From: Muribaculaceae bacterium
GTDB lineage: Bacteria > Bacteroidota > Bacteroidia > Bacteroidales > Muribaculaceae
NCBI GenBank assembly: GCA_022511505.1
Contig: JAFLTK010000164.1
Coordinates: forward strand, 1 to 6,648
DNA: 6,648 nucleotides
Direction of reading: 5' to 3'
Below, one piece after another: positions 1 through 6,621 of the stretch. Both the position numbers and the translations under genes were made by a program. Position 1 is the stretch's first letter. Each line of letters starts with the position of its first letter. The notes beneath the pieces are model-generated. The model worked only from the letters and a program-made list of their open reading frames with translations. It was not told the DNA's origin and made no database searches.

Positions 1-1765
1 GGAAGGCTTTTTGAGGCACTTCGACCGAGCCGATTTGTTTCATGCGCTTCTTGCCTTTCTTCTGCTTCTCGAGGAGTTTGCGCTTTCGCGAGATGTCGCC
101 ACCATAACACTTGGCGGTCACGTCTTTACGCACGGCCTTGATGGTCTCGCGGGCGATAATCTTGGCACCGATGGCGGCTTGAATGGCGATGTCAAACTGC
201 TGGCGAGGAATCAGTTCCTTGAGTTTTTCACACATGCGACGGCCGAAGGTGACGGCGTTGTCGACGTGGGTCAGCGTTGACAGGGCGTCGACACTCTCGC
301 CGTTGAGCAAAATGTCGAGTTTGACGAGTTTCGACTCGCGGAAGTCGTGGAGATGATAGTCAAACGATGCGTATCCCTTGGAGATACTTTTCAGTTTGTC
401 ATAGAAGTCGATGACGATTTCGCCGAGGGGCATATCAAAGGTCATCTCCATTCGGTTGCCCGAGATATACTCCTGTTTAACGAGTTCGCCTCGCTTGCCG
501 AGGCAGAGGGTCATAATCGGGCCGATATAATCGGCTGCCGTGATGATAGTTGCGCGGATATATGGCTCCTCGATGTGGTCAATGAGGGTCGGTTCGGGAA
601 GGCCCGACGGATTGTGGACCTCGGTCGAGTTGCCTTTCTTGTCGTAGACGATGTAACTAACGTTGGGGACGGTTGTGATGACCTCCATGTCAAACTCACG
701 CGAAAGGCGCTCCTGAATGATTTCCATGTGGAGCAGGCCAAGGAAGCCGCAACGGAAGCCGAAGCCGAGGGCAACCGATGACTCGGGCTGGAACGTCAAC
801 GACGCGTCGTTTAACTGCAATTTTTCGAGCGATGCACGCAAGTTCTCAAAGTCTTCGGTTTCAATAGGATACACACCGGCAAACACCATGGGTTTTACTT
901 CTTCAAAGCCGTCAATAGCCTTGTCGGCGGGATTGTTGACATGGGTGATGGTGTCGCCAACCTTGACCTCGCGCGAGGTTTTTATACCCGAGAGGATATA
1001 ACCGACGTTGCCGGCCGAGAGGGTGTCGGTGGGTTGCATGTCGAGTTTGAGCACGCCGATTTCGTCGGCATGATACTCCTTGCCGGTCGCCATAAACTTG
1101 ACGAAATCGTTCTTGCTAATCGTGCCGTTGACAATCTTGAAGTAGGCGATGATGCCGCGGAACGGGTTGAACACCGAGTCAAAGATGAGCGCCTGCAACG
1201 GAGCGTCGACATCGCCCACAGGAGCGGGCACTCGCTCGACAATTGCACGCAAAATATCCTCAACGCCCACGCCCGTCTTGCCCGACGCACGGATTATCTC
1301 CTCGCGCTTGCAACCGAGCAGGTCAACAATTTGGTCCTCCACCTCGTCGGGTTTGGCGCTCTCGAGGTCGACCTTGTTGATGACGGGGATAATCTCGAGG
1401 TCATTGTCGATGGCCATATAAAGATTGGAAATCGTCTGGGCTTGAATACCTTGTGAGGCATCGACAATCAGCAACGCGCCCTCACAGGCGGCGATGGAGC
1501 GAGAAACCTCGTAGGAGAAGTCAACGTGTCCCGGGGTGTCAATAAGATTGAGCGTATAATCTTCGCCATCAAGGTGATAACTCATCTGGATAGCGTGGCT
1601 TTTTATAGTGATGCCCCTTTCGCGCTCCAGGTCCATGTCGTCAAGGACCTGAGCCTGAAGGTCTTTGCCGACGACGGTGCTGGTAAATTCAAGGAGACGG
1701 TCGGCAAGCGTCGACTTGCCGTGGTCAATATGGGCAATGATGCAGAAGTTGCGTATTCTTTTCAT
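1..1765 (-). CDS. lepA: Elongation factor 4 (LepA), 3' end cut by window edge
   Basis: Translational GTPase that acts on the ribosome; the family is linked to back-translocation, recovery of stalled ribosomes and 30S assembly. The visible 588 codons read without interruption from ATG at 1765. Switch and nucleotide-binding motifs are clear: P-loop AHIDHGKST at residues 11-19, ERGITI at 49-54, DTPGH at 76-80 with the catalytic-type His80, and NKVD at 130-133. The LepA-specific C-terminal domain is recognisable by FRESKLVKLDILLNGE near residue 475, CYGGDISRKRKLLEKQKKGK near 555-575, and the terminal VPQKAF. The family is about 595-600 residues long, so only about 7-12 residues and the stop are missing. 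The start gives the usual LepA N-terminus (MKRIRNFCIIAHIDHGKS). No strong Shine-Dalgarno is visible, which is normal in Bacteroidota. The gene has its own promoter and lies 26 nt after the MATE gene. Identification is very secure. Confidence 0.98.
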   Translation of the reverse strand, partial: MKRIRNFCIIAHIDHGKSTLADRLLEFTSTVVGKDLQAQVLDDMDLERERGITIKSHAIQMSYHLDGEDYTLNLIDTPGHVDFSYEVSRSIAACEGALLIVDASQGIQAQTISNLYMAIDNDLEIIPVINKVDLESAKPDEVEDQIVDLLGCKREEIIRASGKTGVGVEDILRAIVERVPAPVGDVDAPLQALIFDSVFNPFRGIIAYFKIVNGTISKNDFVKFMATGKEYHADEIGVLKLDMQPTDTLSAGNVGYILSGIKTSREVKVGDTITHVNNPADKAIDGFEEVKPMVFAGVYPIETEDFENLRASLEKLQLNDASLTFQPESSVALGFGFRCGFLGLLHMEIIQERLSREFDMEVITTVPNVSYIVYDKKGNSTEVHNPSGLPEPTLIDHIEEPYIRATIITAADYIGPIMTLCLGKRGELVKQEYISGNRMEMTFDMPLGEIVIDFYDKLKSISKGYASFDYHLHDFRESKLVKLDILLNGESVDALSTLTHVDNAVTFGRRMCEKLKELIPRQQFDIAIQAAIGAKIIARETIKAVRKDVTAKCYGGDISRKRKLLEKQKKGKKRMKQIGSVEVPQKAF

Positions 1766-1786
1766 CTATATAAGGTAATTAGACCG

Positions 1787-1817
1787 CAAAATTACACATT
1801 TTTTGCGTGAAAAGCAA
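1787..1817 (-). promoter_or_regulatory. Bacteroidota-type promoter for lepA
   Basis: On the minus strand TTG (1815-1817) is followed after 20 nt (1795-1814) by TAATTTTG (1787-1794), a perfect match to the -7 consensus TAnnTTTG. It stands 21 nt before the lepA ATG, implying a short leader of roughly 10-18 nt. The promoter overlaps the end of the MATE coding sequence: the -33 element lies inside the last codons and the TAA of the -7 box is the MATE stop codon. Assignment rests on consensus match and spacing only. Confidence 0.75.
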
Positions 1818-3096
1818 CAAGACGTCGACATTGAATTGCCAGATAGACGCCGCGGGCCAAGAGATAGAGCAGAAACGCTATCCAAAGGCCGTGATTTCCC
1901 ATGCGCGGGAACAGCAAGAGGTATGTGCCAAAGAAAATTGCAGCCGAGACTATCATCGAGCCAAGTAGATGGCGTGCCTCGGTGGCGCCGACAAAGACGC
2001 CGTCATAAACAAAGGCGGCAAAGCCGGTCAACGGCATCAGTACAATCCACCAGCGGAAATCGGCGGCGACGGCAACCACGCCGGCATCGTCGCTAAGCAA
2101 ACGGAGGAACAGCGTCCCGCCAAAGCCGTAGATGGCAACAAACAATAACGCAACGCCGAGTCCCCACATCATCAACCGCGACACAGCAGCGCGAAACCTC
2201 TCCCCGTTCTTTTCGCCAATGTAGCGGCCGGCAAGCGCCTCGCCGGCGTAGGCAAAACCATCGGTAAAGTAGCTGAAAAACAGGAAGAACTGCATCAGCA
2301 AGGTGTTGGCGGCAAGCATGACGGTGCCTTGCGATGCGCCGACACGAGTGAACCAGAGCGTTACAGCCACGAGACAGACGGTTCGTAAAAACAGGTCGCG
2401 ACTCACGCGGAAAAAGCGGCCAAACTCGTTGCGCTCCATCAGGTCGCTAAACTTGACACGGCTCAGTGTGTAGCGCTTGGCAACAAGGACGGCCCCGATA
2501 GCGAGGCCTGACCACTGGGCAATCAGCGTGCCGGCAGCAACGCCCTCGATTTTCATATCAAAGACAATGACAAGCAAGAGACTTGCCGCCATATTTATAA
2601 CGTTGATTGCCAGCGACATCCACATAGCACTGCGCGAGTCCTGCATGCCGATAAACCACCCGGAGATAGAGTAGGTACACAAGAAAGCCGGGGCGCCCCA
2701 CACAAGGATTTCAAAATATTGTCGGGTGAACAGTGCTGTGTCGCCCGTGACATCCATCCACTTGACAAATATCTCGACAACAGGACGTTGACACAGCAGA
2801 ATGGCTGCTCCGAGAGCGACTGCCACAACCAGCGAGCGGAAAAACACGCGGCTGAACGCTTGAGTGTCACCTGCCCCGTAGGCTTGCGCAGTCAATCCCG
2901 AAGTTCCCGAACGCAAGAAGGAGAAAATCCAGTAGAGCATATTGAATATATTGCCACCAACGGCAATGGCGGCAATATATTCGGCACGTCCAAGATGACC
3001 GGTGATTGCCACGTCCATCAACCCAAGGAGCGGGGTGGTGATGTTGGTGACAATCGCCGGCAACGCGATAGCAAGAATTTGACGGTCAAGCCTCAC
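1792..3096 (-). CDS. MATE family efflux transporter, DinF-like
   Basis: Inner-membrane exporter of the multidrug and toxic compound extrusion family, which moves cationic drugs or metabolites out using a Na+ or H+ gradient. The 434-residue length and about 12 hydrophobic segments fit the family. The N-terminus (DRQILAIALPAIVTNITTPL, then GLMDVAITGHLG at about 25-36) is typical of the DinF-type branch, as are SGLTAQAYGAGD at 66-77, TDGFAYAGEALAGRYIGE at 278-295 and YDGVFVGAT at 364-372. The substrate cannot be read from sequence. The start is GTG at 3094-3096: it puts the conserved DRQIL motif at residue 4, and no ATG, GTG or TTG occurs in frame upstream before the stop at 3247-3249. The reading frame stays open through the upstream repeat array as Asn/Ile/Thr codons. 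The stop overlaps the lepA promoter. It is in the same direction as the OPT gene, but read-through from it is uncertain. Confidence 0.93.
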   Translation of the reverse strand: MRLDRQILAIALPAIVTNITTPLLGLMDVAITGHLGRAEYIAAIAVGGNIFNMLYWIFSFLRSGTSGLTAQAYGAGDTQAFSRVFFRSLVVAVALGAAILLCQRPVVEIFVKWMDVTGDTALFTRQYFEILVWGAPAFLCTYSISGWFIGMQDSRSAMWMSLAINVINMAASLLLVIVFDMKIEGVAAGTLIAQWSGLAIGAVLVAKRYTLSRVKFSDLMERNEFGRFFRVSRDLFLRTVCLVAVTLWFTRVGASQGTVMLAANTLLMQFFLFFSYFTDGFAYAGEALAGRYIGEKNGERFRAAVSRLMMWGLGVALLFVAIYGFGGTLFLRLLSDDAGVVAVAADFRWWIVLMPLTGFAAFVYDGVFVGATEARHLLGSMIVSAAIFFGTYLLLFPRMGNHGLWIAFLLYLLARGVYLAIQCRRLVAFHAKNV

Positions 3097-3105
3097 GGGG
3101 AGAAT

Positions 3106-3222
3106 GTTGTTGATGTTGTTGGTGTTGTTGATGATGTTATTGTTGTTGGTGTTGTTGGTGTTGTTGATGTTGTCAACAATAAAAACAATAACAACAATAA
3201 AAACACTAAAAACACTAAAAAC
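3106..3222. repeat. Thirteen 9-bp units with central orientation switch
   Basis: Nearly all of the 133-nt gap between the OPT and MATE genes is tandem 9-mers in exact register (117 nt = 13 x 9). On the plus strand units 1-7 (3106-3168) are GTTGTTGRT, with only unit 4 (GATGTTATT) deviating. Unit 8 (3169-3177, GTTGTCAAC) is itself palindromic around its central T. Units 9-13 (3178-3222) follow AMTAAMAAC: AATAAAAAC, AATAACAAC, AATAAAAAC, then ACTAAAAAC twice. On the minus strand units 9-13 read GTTKTTAKT, so the halves look like diverged inverted copies of one nonamer family. The plus strand is therefore almost purely G/T on the left and A/C on the right. In the mRNA the two halves could pair imperfectly through GUU with AAC. 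The function is unknown; the array lies directly before the MATE start codon. Confidence 0.9.
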
Positions 3223-3229
3223 AGGACAG

Positions 3230-5236
3230 TTACTGCTTGTTGACTCTCATGCTGTCCCAAGCGACATAGGCGATAAGAGCAACGTAGGCAATGACGCCGA
3301 GAATTTGGGTAACGAGCGGGTCGATGGGGTTTTCATAGTGGAAACCGACAAACTGGGTCAGCGCGGCAAAGACGCCGAAGAGAGCGCCGCCGGCAATAAG
3401 ACCCGACGAAATGAGCGTACCGCGGTCGCGACGTGCGTCATTGACAGCCTTGTCTTTTGAGCGCGAGCCGACCCACCATGATACGGCACCGCCGACGAGC
3501 ATCGGAGTGTTGAGATGCAACGGAATAAACATACCGAGGCAGAACGCCAGCGCCGGTACGCCGAGCCAATTGAGAATCAGCGCGAGGATTGCACCGACCA
3601 TGTAGAGAATCCAGGGAGTGTTGCCGCCCATCATCAGCGGCTCAATTACCTTAGCCATCGCGTTAGCCTGAGGAGCAACGAGAGCGTTGTCGCCGGTGAA
3701 GCCGTAAACGTTGTTAAGCAGCAAGATAACGCCACCGACTGTTGCAGCCGATACAAAAGTGCCGAGGAATTTCCATGACTCCTGTTTGCGAGGAGTCGAG
3801 CCGAGCCAGTAACCAACCTTGAGGTCGGTGACAAAGCCGCCGGCCATCGAGAGAGCCGTGCAGACAACGCCACCGATTACCATCGAGGCAACGATGCCCG
3901 AGGGGCCGCTGAGACCGATTGAAACGAATATTGCCGAGGCGACGATGAGAGTCATCAAGGTCATGCCGCTGACCGGGTTGCTGCCAACGATGGCGATAGC
4001 GTTGGCGGCAACGGTTGTAAACAGGAACGCAATAACTGTAACAACTACCCAAGCAACAAGCGCCTGCCAGAAAGTGCCGATAACACCCAGCCAGAAGAAC
4101 ACAAGCACGGCCACAAGAGCAATGCCGATGAAGAAAATTACATGTTTCATCGACAGGTCGCGCTGCCAGCGGACGGTCTTCACTCCCTCGGCGCTACCCT
4201 TGAACTCGCGTCCTGCGAGACCCACGGCCTGACAGATGATGGGCCACGACTTGACGATGCCGATGACGCCGGCCATAGCGATACCGCCGATACCAATCAT
4301 GCGAGCATAGTCGCTAAAAATTGCCTGAGGTGCAAGCGCCTGCAACTCGGGCGAACCGTAGGTGCCCATGAGCGGGATGATAATCCACCATACGAAGATT
4401 GAACCGGCAAAGATGACGAAAGCATATTTGAGACCGACGATGTAACCCAGACCGAGAAGAGCGGCGCCAGTGTTGCACGAGAACACCAGTCGAGTTTTCT
4501 CGGCGAGCGATGTGCCCCACTGTGTTGCAGTCGAGGTCAGTACCTCGGCCCACCAGCCGAATGTTGCCACGATGTAGTCATAGACACCACCGATAAGCGA
4601 TGCAACAACGAGCGTAAGAGCCTGTTTGCCCGATCCTTTGGCATTTGCTCCCGAGGCAAGCACCTGAGTCGTTGCGGTTGCTTCGGGGAACGGGTATTTG
4701 CCGTGCATATCCTTGACAAAGTATTTACGGAACGGGATAAAGAACAATATACCCAAGATACCGCCAAGGAGCGAACTGAGGAAGATTTCTATAAACGAGA
4801 CGGTTATCTGGTCGCCGAGCGTCTCTTGAAGGATGAAAAGCGCCGGGAGGGTGAAGATGGCACCTGCAACGATAACGCCCGAGCAGGAGCCAATCGACTG
4901 AATGATAACGTTCTGGCCAAGGGGATTCTTCTTGCCGAGTGCGCCCGAGAGACCAACGGCGATGATGGCGATAGGAATTGCGGCCTCAAAGACCTGACCA
5001 ACGCGCAAACCCAGGTAGGCAGCGGCGGCACTGAAGACAACGGCGAGAATAAGACCCATCGAAACCGAATAGGGCGTAACCTCGGCATAGTCGCGCGCCG
5101 GATGCATCAGCGGTCGATACTCCTCGTCCTCGCCGAGTTGACGGAACGCATTTTCGGGGAGCGATATCGGGTCGGCGTCTTGATAGATGGCCTCGGGGAT
5201 ATCATCGGCCCCGTTGTGATGATTTTTGGTAGACAT
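3230..5236 (-). CDS. OPT family oligopeptide / metal-chelate transporter
   Basis: Multi-pass inner-membrane importer of the oligopeptide transporter (OPT) superfamily, whose members take up short peptides or, in the YSL-like branch, metal chelates by proton coupling. Its 668 residues suit bacterial members. A hydrophilic N-terminus (about 1-52) precedes many hydrophobic segments up to residue 660. Family-type motifs are visible: NPLGQNVIIQSIGSCSG at 104-120 followed by AGAIFTLPALFI, KYPFPEATATTQVLASG at 180-196, SNPVSGMT at 419-426, TDLKVGYWLGSTPRKQE at 470-486, and a late LNWLGVPALAFCLGMFIPL at about 555-573. ATG at 5236 lies 18 nt after the ssb stop, so the gene is probably in the proC-ssb operon. 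Whether the substrate is a peptide or a metal complex cannot be decided from sequence. No break or missing segment is seen. Family assignment is secure. Confidence 0.94.
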   Translation of the reverse strand: MSTKNHHNGADDIPEAIYQDADPISLPENAFRQLGEDEEYRPLMHPARDYAEVTPYSVSMGLILAVVFSAAAAYLGLRVGQVFEAAIPIAIIAVGLSGALGKKNPLGQNVIIQSIGSCSGVIVAGAIFTLPALFILQETLGDQITVSFIEIFLSSLLGGILGILFFIPFRKYFVKDMHGKYPFPEATATTQVLASGANAKGSGKQALTLVVASLIGGVYDYIVATFGWWAEVLTSTATQWGTSLAEKTRLVFSCNTGAALLGLGYIVGLKYAFVIFAGSIFVWWIIIPLMGTYGSPELQALAPQAIFSDYARMIGIGGIAMAGVIGIVKSWPIICQAVGLAGREFKGSAEGVKTVRWQRDLSMKHVIFFIGIALVAVLVFFWLGVIGTFWQALVAWVVVTVIAFLFTTVAANAIAIVGSNPVSGMTLMTLIVASAIFVSIGLSGPSGIVASMVIGGVVCTALSMAGGFVTDLKVGYWLGSTPRKQESWKFLGTFVSAATVGGVILLLNNVYGFTGDNALVAPQANAMAKVIEPLMMGGNTPWILYMVGAILALILNWLGVPALAFCLGMFIPLHLNTPMLVGGAVSWWVGSRSKDKAVNDARRDRGTLISSGLIAGGALFGVFAALTQFVGFHYENPIDPLVTQILGVIAYVALIAYVAWDSMRVNKQ

Positions 5237-5254
5237 TTTTATGATTATTTTGAG

Positions 5255-5587
5255 TTATGAGCGTGATAAGATTTCAAACGTGTCGACATATACCTCGGTG
5301 ATAGTGTGGGAGATAGAGGTGCGGTCGACCCATGTGCGGGTGCGCATTTTTCCCTCGAGATAGAGGCGCGTGCCGCGGCGTATATATTTCTCGGCCATTT
5401 CGGCCTGTTTGCCCCAGAGGACGATGTTGTGCCATTCGGTACGCTCGGGGATGGTGACACCGGCCGCCGTCGTATAGGCGCGCTCGTTGGTTGCCAAAGG
5501 GAAAGAGGCAACAGGCTGAGTGTCGACATATCTGACCTCCGGGTCCTTGCCGACGTTGCCCAACAGTATGACTTTATTTACCGACAT
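5255..5587 (-). CDS. ssb: Short single-stranded DNA-binding protein without C-terminal tail
   Basis: OB-fold protein of the bacterial SSB family, which coats ssDNA in replication, recombination and repair. The N-terminal SSB signature is clear (MSVNKVILLGNVGKDPEVRY, residues 1-20), followed by ASFPLATNE at 28-36, EWHNIVLWGK at 51-60 with Trp52 and Trp58, EKYIRRGTRLYLEGKMRTRTW at 66-86 with Trp86, and a closing strand ITEVYVDTFEIL at 96-107. At 110 residues it stops right after the OB fold. The Gly/Pro/Gln-rich linker and acidic DIPF-type tip of canonical SSB (about 150-180 residues) are absent; the stop is TAA at 5255-5257 and only 18 nt separate it from the OPT start, so no room exists for a tail. 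It starts 5 nt after proC. It may be a secondary SSB beside a full-length one elsewhere; that is inference. Confidence 0.93.
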   Translation of the reverse strand: MSVNKVILLGNVGKDPEVRYVDTQPVASFPLATNERAYTTAAGVTIPERTEWHNIVLWGKQAEMAEKYIRRGTRLYLEGKMRTRTWVDRTSISHTITEVYVDTFEILSRS

Positions 5588-5592
5588 AATAT

Positions 5593-6390
5593 TCAGACTT
5601 TTACCGATGCACGCAATCCTTTGATAACCGACGTTGAGAACCCGGCCTCCTCCATTGCATTGAGTCCTTTAATGGTAACGCCGCCGGGAGTCGTCACCTT
5701 GTCGATTTCGACCTCGGGATGGTTGCCGGTTGACATCATCAGTTTGACGGCGCCAAGCATCGTCTGCAACACATAGTCGCGGGCACGGTCGGGGTAGAAG
5801 CCCATCTCAACGCCTCCCTCCTGAGCCGCACGAACATAGCGCATCGCGTAGGCTATGCCACACGAACACAAGGCGGTAGCCGCCGGGAGCATCGTCTCGG
5901 GAATGACATCCGCGCGGCCGAGGTTGTCAAACACGGCGCGGACGCTGTCAATCTCGTCGTCGGTAGCGCCACTGGCCGAAATGAACGTCATCGAGCGCCC
6001 CACGGCGATAGCCGTGTTGGGCATGCAGCGAAAAAGTATCGGTTCAAGGTCGGTGTATTCGCCAACCCATTCACCTAACTGCGCCAATGTAACACCGGCG
6101 GCGAGCGACATCAGCATCTGGCACGAGAAATCGAGGGTCGGCGCTATCTCGCGGACGACTTTCTCGACCAGCCACGGCTTGACAGCCAGGATGATAAGGT
6201 CAGCCGAGATGACAGCCTCGGTGTTGACGGTCGTGGTATAAATGCCGTCGTAAGCCTCGGCGAGCGCATCGAGTTTATCGGTCGACGGGTTGGAGACCGA
6301 GATATTTTCCCTATTGAAACCTCGCGAACGGGCGAGACCGGCGACAATCGCGCCGCCCATATTTCCTGCGCCTATGACTGCTATCTTCAT
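5593..6390 (-). CDS. proC: Pyrroline-5-carboxylate reductase
   Basis: Cytosolic enzyme for the last step of proline synthesis, reducing 1-pyrroline-5-carboxylate to L-proline with NAD(P)H. The 265-residue length is normal. The Rossmann dinucleotide motif GAGNMGGAI is at residues 7-15, AVKPWLV at 69-75, and the conserved RCMPNTAIAVG at 121-131. The substrate-binding C-terminal signature TTPGGVTIKGLNAMEEAGF is at 233-251. The segment usually read as SGSGPAY in well-known enzymes is here CSCGIAYAMRYVRA (175-188), a variant I believe is usual in Bacteroidales. ATG at 6390 gives the standard MKIAVIGAGNMG N-terminus; no Shine-Dalgarno is seen in the AT-rich leader. It is the first gene of the likely proC-ssb-OPT operon, followed 5 nt later by ssb. 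Confidence 0.97.
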   Translation of the reverse strand: MKIAVIGAGNMGGAIVAGLARSRGFNRENISVSNPSTDKLDALAEAYDGIYTTTVNTEAVISADLIILAVKPWLVEKVVREIAPTLDFSCQMLMSLAAGVTLAQLGEWVGEYTDLEPILFRCMPNTAIAVGRSMTFISASGATDDEIDSVRAVFDNLGRADVIPETMLPAATALCSCGIAYAMRYVRAAQEGGVEMGFYPDRARDYVLQTMLGAVKLMMSTGNHPEVEIDKVTTPGGVTIKGLNAMEEAGFSTSVIKGLRASVKV

Positions 6391-6454
6391 TAATTAATAA
6401 TTAATAGAATAAAAATAGAGAAGAGATAATAATTGATAGATATAAATTATTCGC
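6391..6454 (-). other. AT-rich 5' leader of the proC operon
   Basis: The roughly 60 nt between the proC promoter and its ATG are almost all A and T and hold no gene. Just before the start codon the sequence TTAATTATTAATTA is nearly self-complementary. No ribosome binding site of the GGAGG kind is present. An AT-rich, unstructured leader is typical for translation starts in Bacteroidota. Confidence 0.55.
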
Positions 6455-6486
6455 CAAAGTTAGCAATTTTCTCTAAATTACCCAAA
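6455..6486 (-). promoter_or_regulatory. Bacteroidota-type promoter for proC-ssb-OPT
   Basis: On the minus strand TTTG (6483-6486) is followed after exactly 20 nt (6463-6482) by TAACTTTG (6455-6462). Both elements and the spacing match the Bacteroidota primary sigma factor consensus (TTTG, 19-21 nt, TAnnTTTG). The transcript would start around 6447-6451, about 60 nt before the proC ATG. Because the downstream gaps are only 5 and 18 nt, this promoter probably drives proC, ssb and the OPT gene together. Confidence 0.8.
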
Positions 6487-6533
6487 TTTCTAAACTTTTT
6501 ACCAGGGCAACCGCATCAAAATATTTCAAAAAA

Positions 6534-6543
6534 TCTTTAAAGA
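6534..6543. repeat. 10-bp perfect palindrome TCTTTAAAGA
   Basis: The ten bases read the same on both strands. The palindrome lies 48 nt upstream of the -33 element of the proC promoter and 5 nt from the larger inverted repeat at 6549-6579. It could be a regulator binding site, but in AT-rich DNA a palindrome of this size can arise by chance. Confidence 0.35.
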
Positions 6544-6548
6544 GTTCC

Positions 6549-6579
6549 CGAAGATACACACCTTCGGAGTGTATCTTCG
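6549..6579. repeat. Perfect 11-bp inverted repeat (hairpin)
   Basis: CGAAGATACAC (6549-6559) is followed by a 9-nt loop and its exact complement GTGTATCTTCG (6569-6579). Inside the loop CC-TTC-GG can add two further pairs after an A/A mismatch. The right side also forms two copies of CTTCGRAGT 13 nt apart (6562-6570, 6575-6583), and CGAAGATA recurs at 6605-6612. No T-run follows directly on either strand; on the minus strand six T occur about 15 nt beyond the stem, so it is not a standard intrinsic terminator. It may be the terminator of a gene outside the window or an operator. Confidence 0.7.
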
Positions 6580-6621
6580 AAGTCTTATCAGGTCACGTTC
6601 CTTGCGAAGATAAATCTAAGA

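Noticed and set aside
941..1456. Plus-strand open frame of 171 codons.
   Set aside because: It is antisense to the well-conserved lepA GTPase region and encodes no recognisable protein; GC-biased third positions keep the shadow frame open.
1..1765. Ribosomal protection or EF-G type GTPase instead of LepA.
   Set aside because: The C-terminal domain with CYGGDISRKRKLLEKQKKGK and VPQKAF is specific to LepA, and the domain IV of EF-G is absent.
3106..3222. CRISPR array.
   Set aside because: The units are 9 bp and contiguous, without spacers of constant length, and no cas genes are present.
3178..3229. Promoter or intrinsic terminator between the OPT and MATE genes on the minus strand.
   Set aside because: T-runs occur within the repeats, but there is no GC-rich stem before them. 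The best -7-like match, TATTGTTG, has one mismatch and no TTTG or TTG at the right distance.
2719..3243. Plus-strand open frame of 174 codons running from the MATE gene into the repeats.
   Set aside because: It is antisense to the MATE N-terminus, and its end is repeat-derived Asp/Val/Asn-rich sequence.
3104..3460. Plus-strand open frame starting with a Leu/Met/Val-rich stretch that looks like a signal peptide or membrane helix.
   Set aside because: The hydrophobic start is just the 9-bp repeat read in one frame (all NTG codons), and the rest lies antisense to the conserved C-terminus of the OPT gene.
4703..5260. Plus-strand open frame of 185 codons.
   Set aside because: It is antisense to the OPT gene, highly charged and without a family resemblance.
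5245..5529. A second reading frame over ssb that might supply a lost C-terminal tail by frameshift.
   Set aside because: Its C-terminus is basic and Ser/Arg-rich, with no DIPF-type end, and the ssb frame itself ends cleanly after the OB fold.
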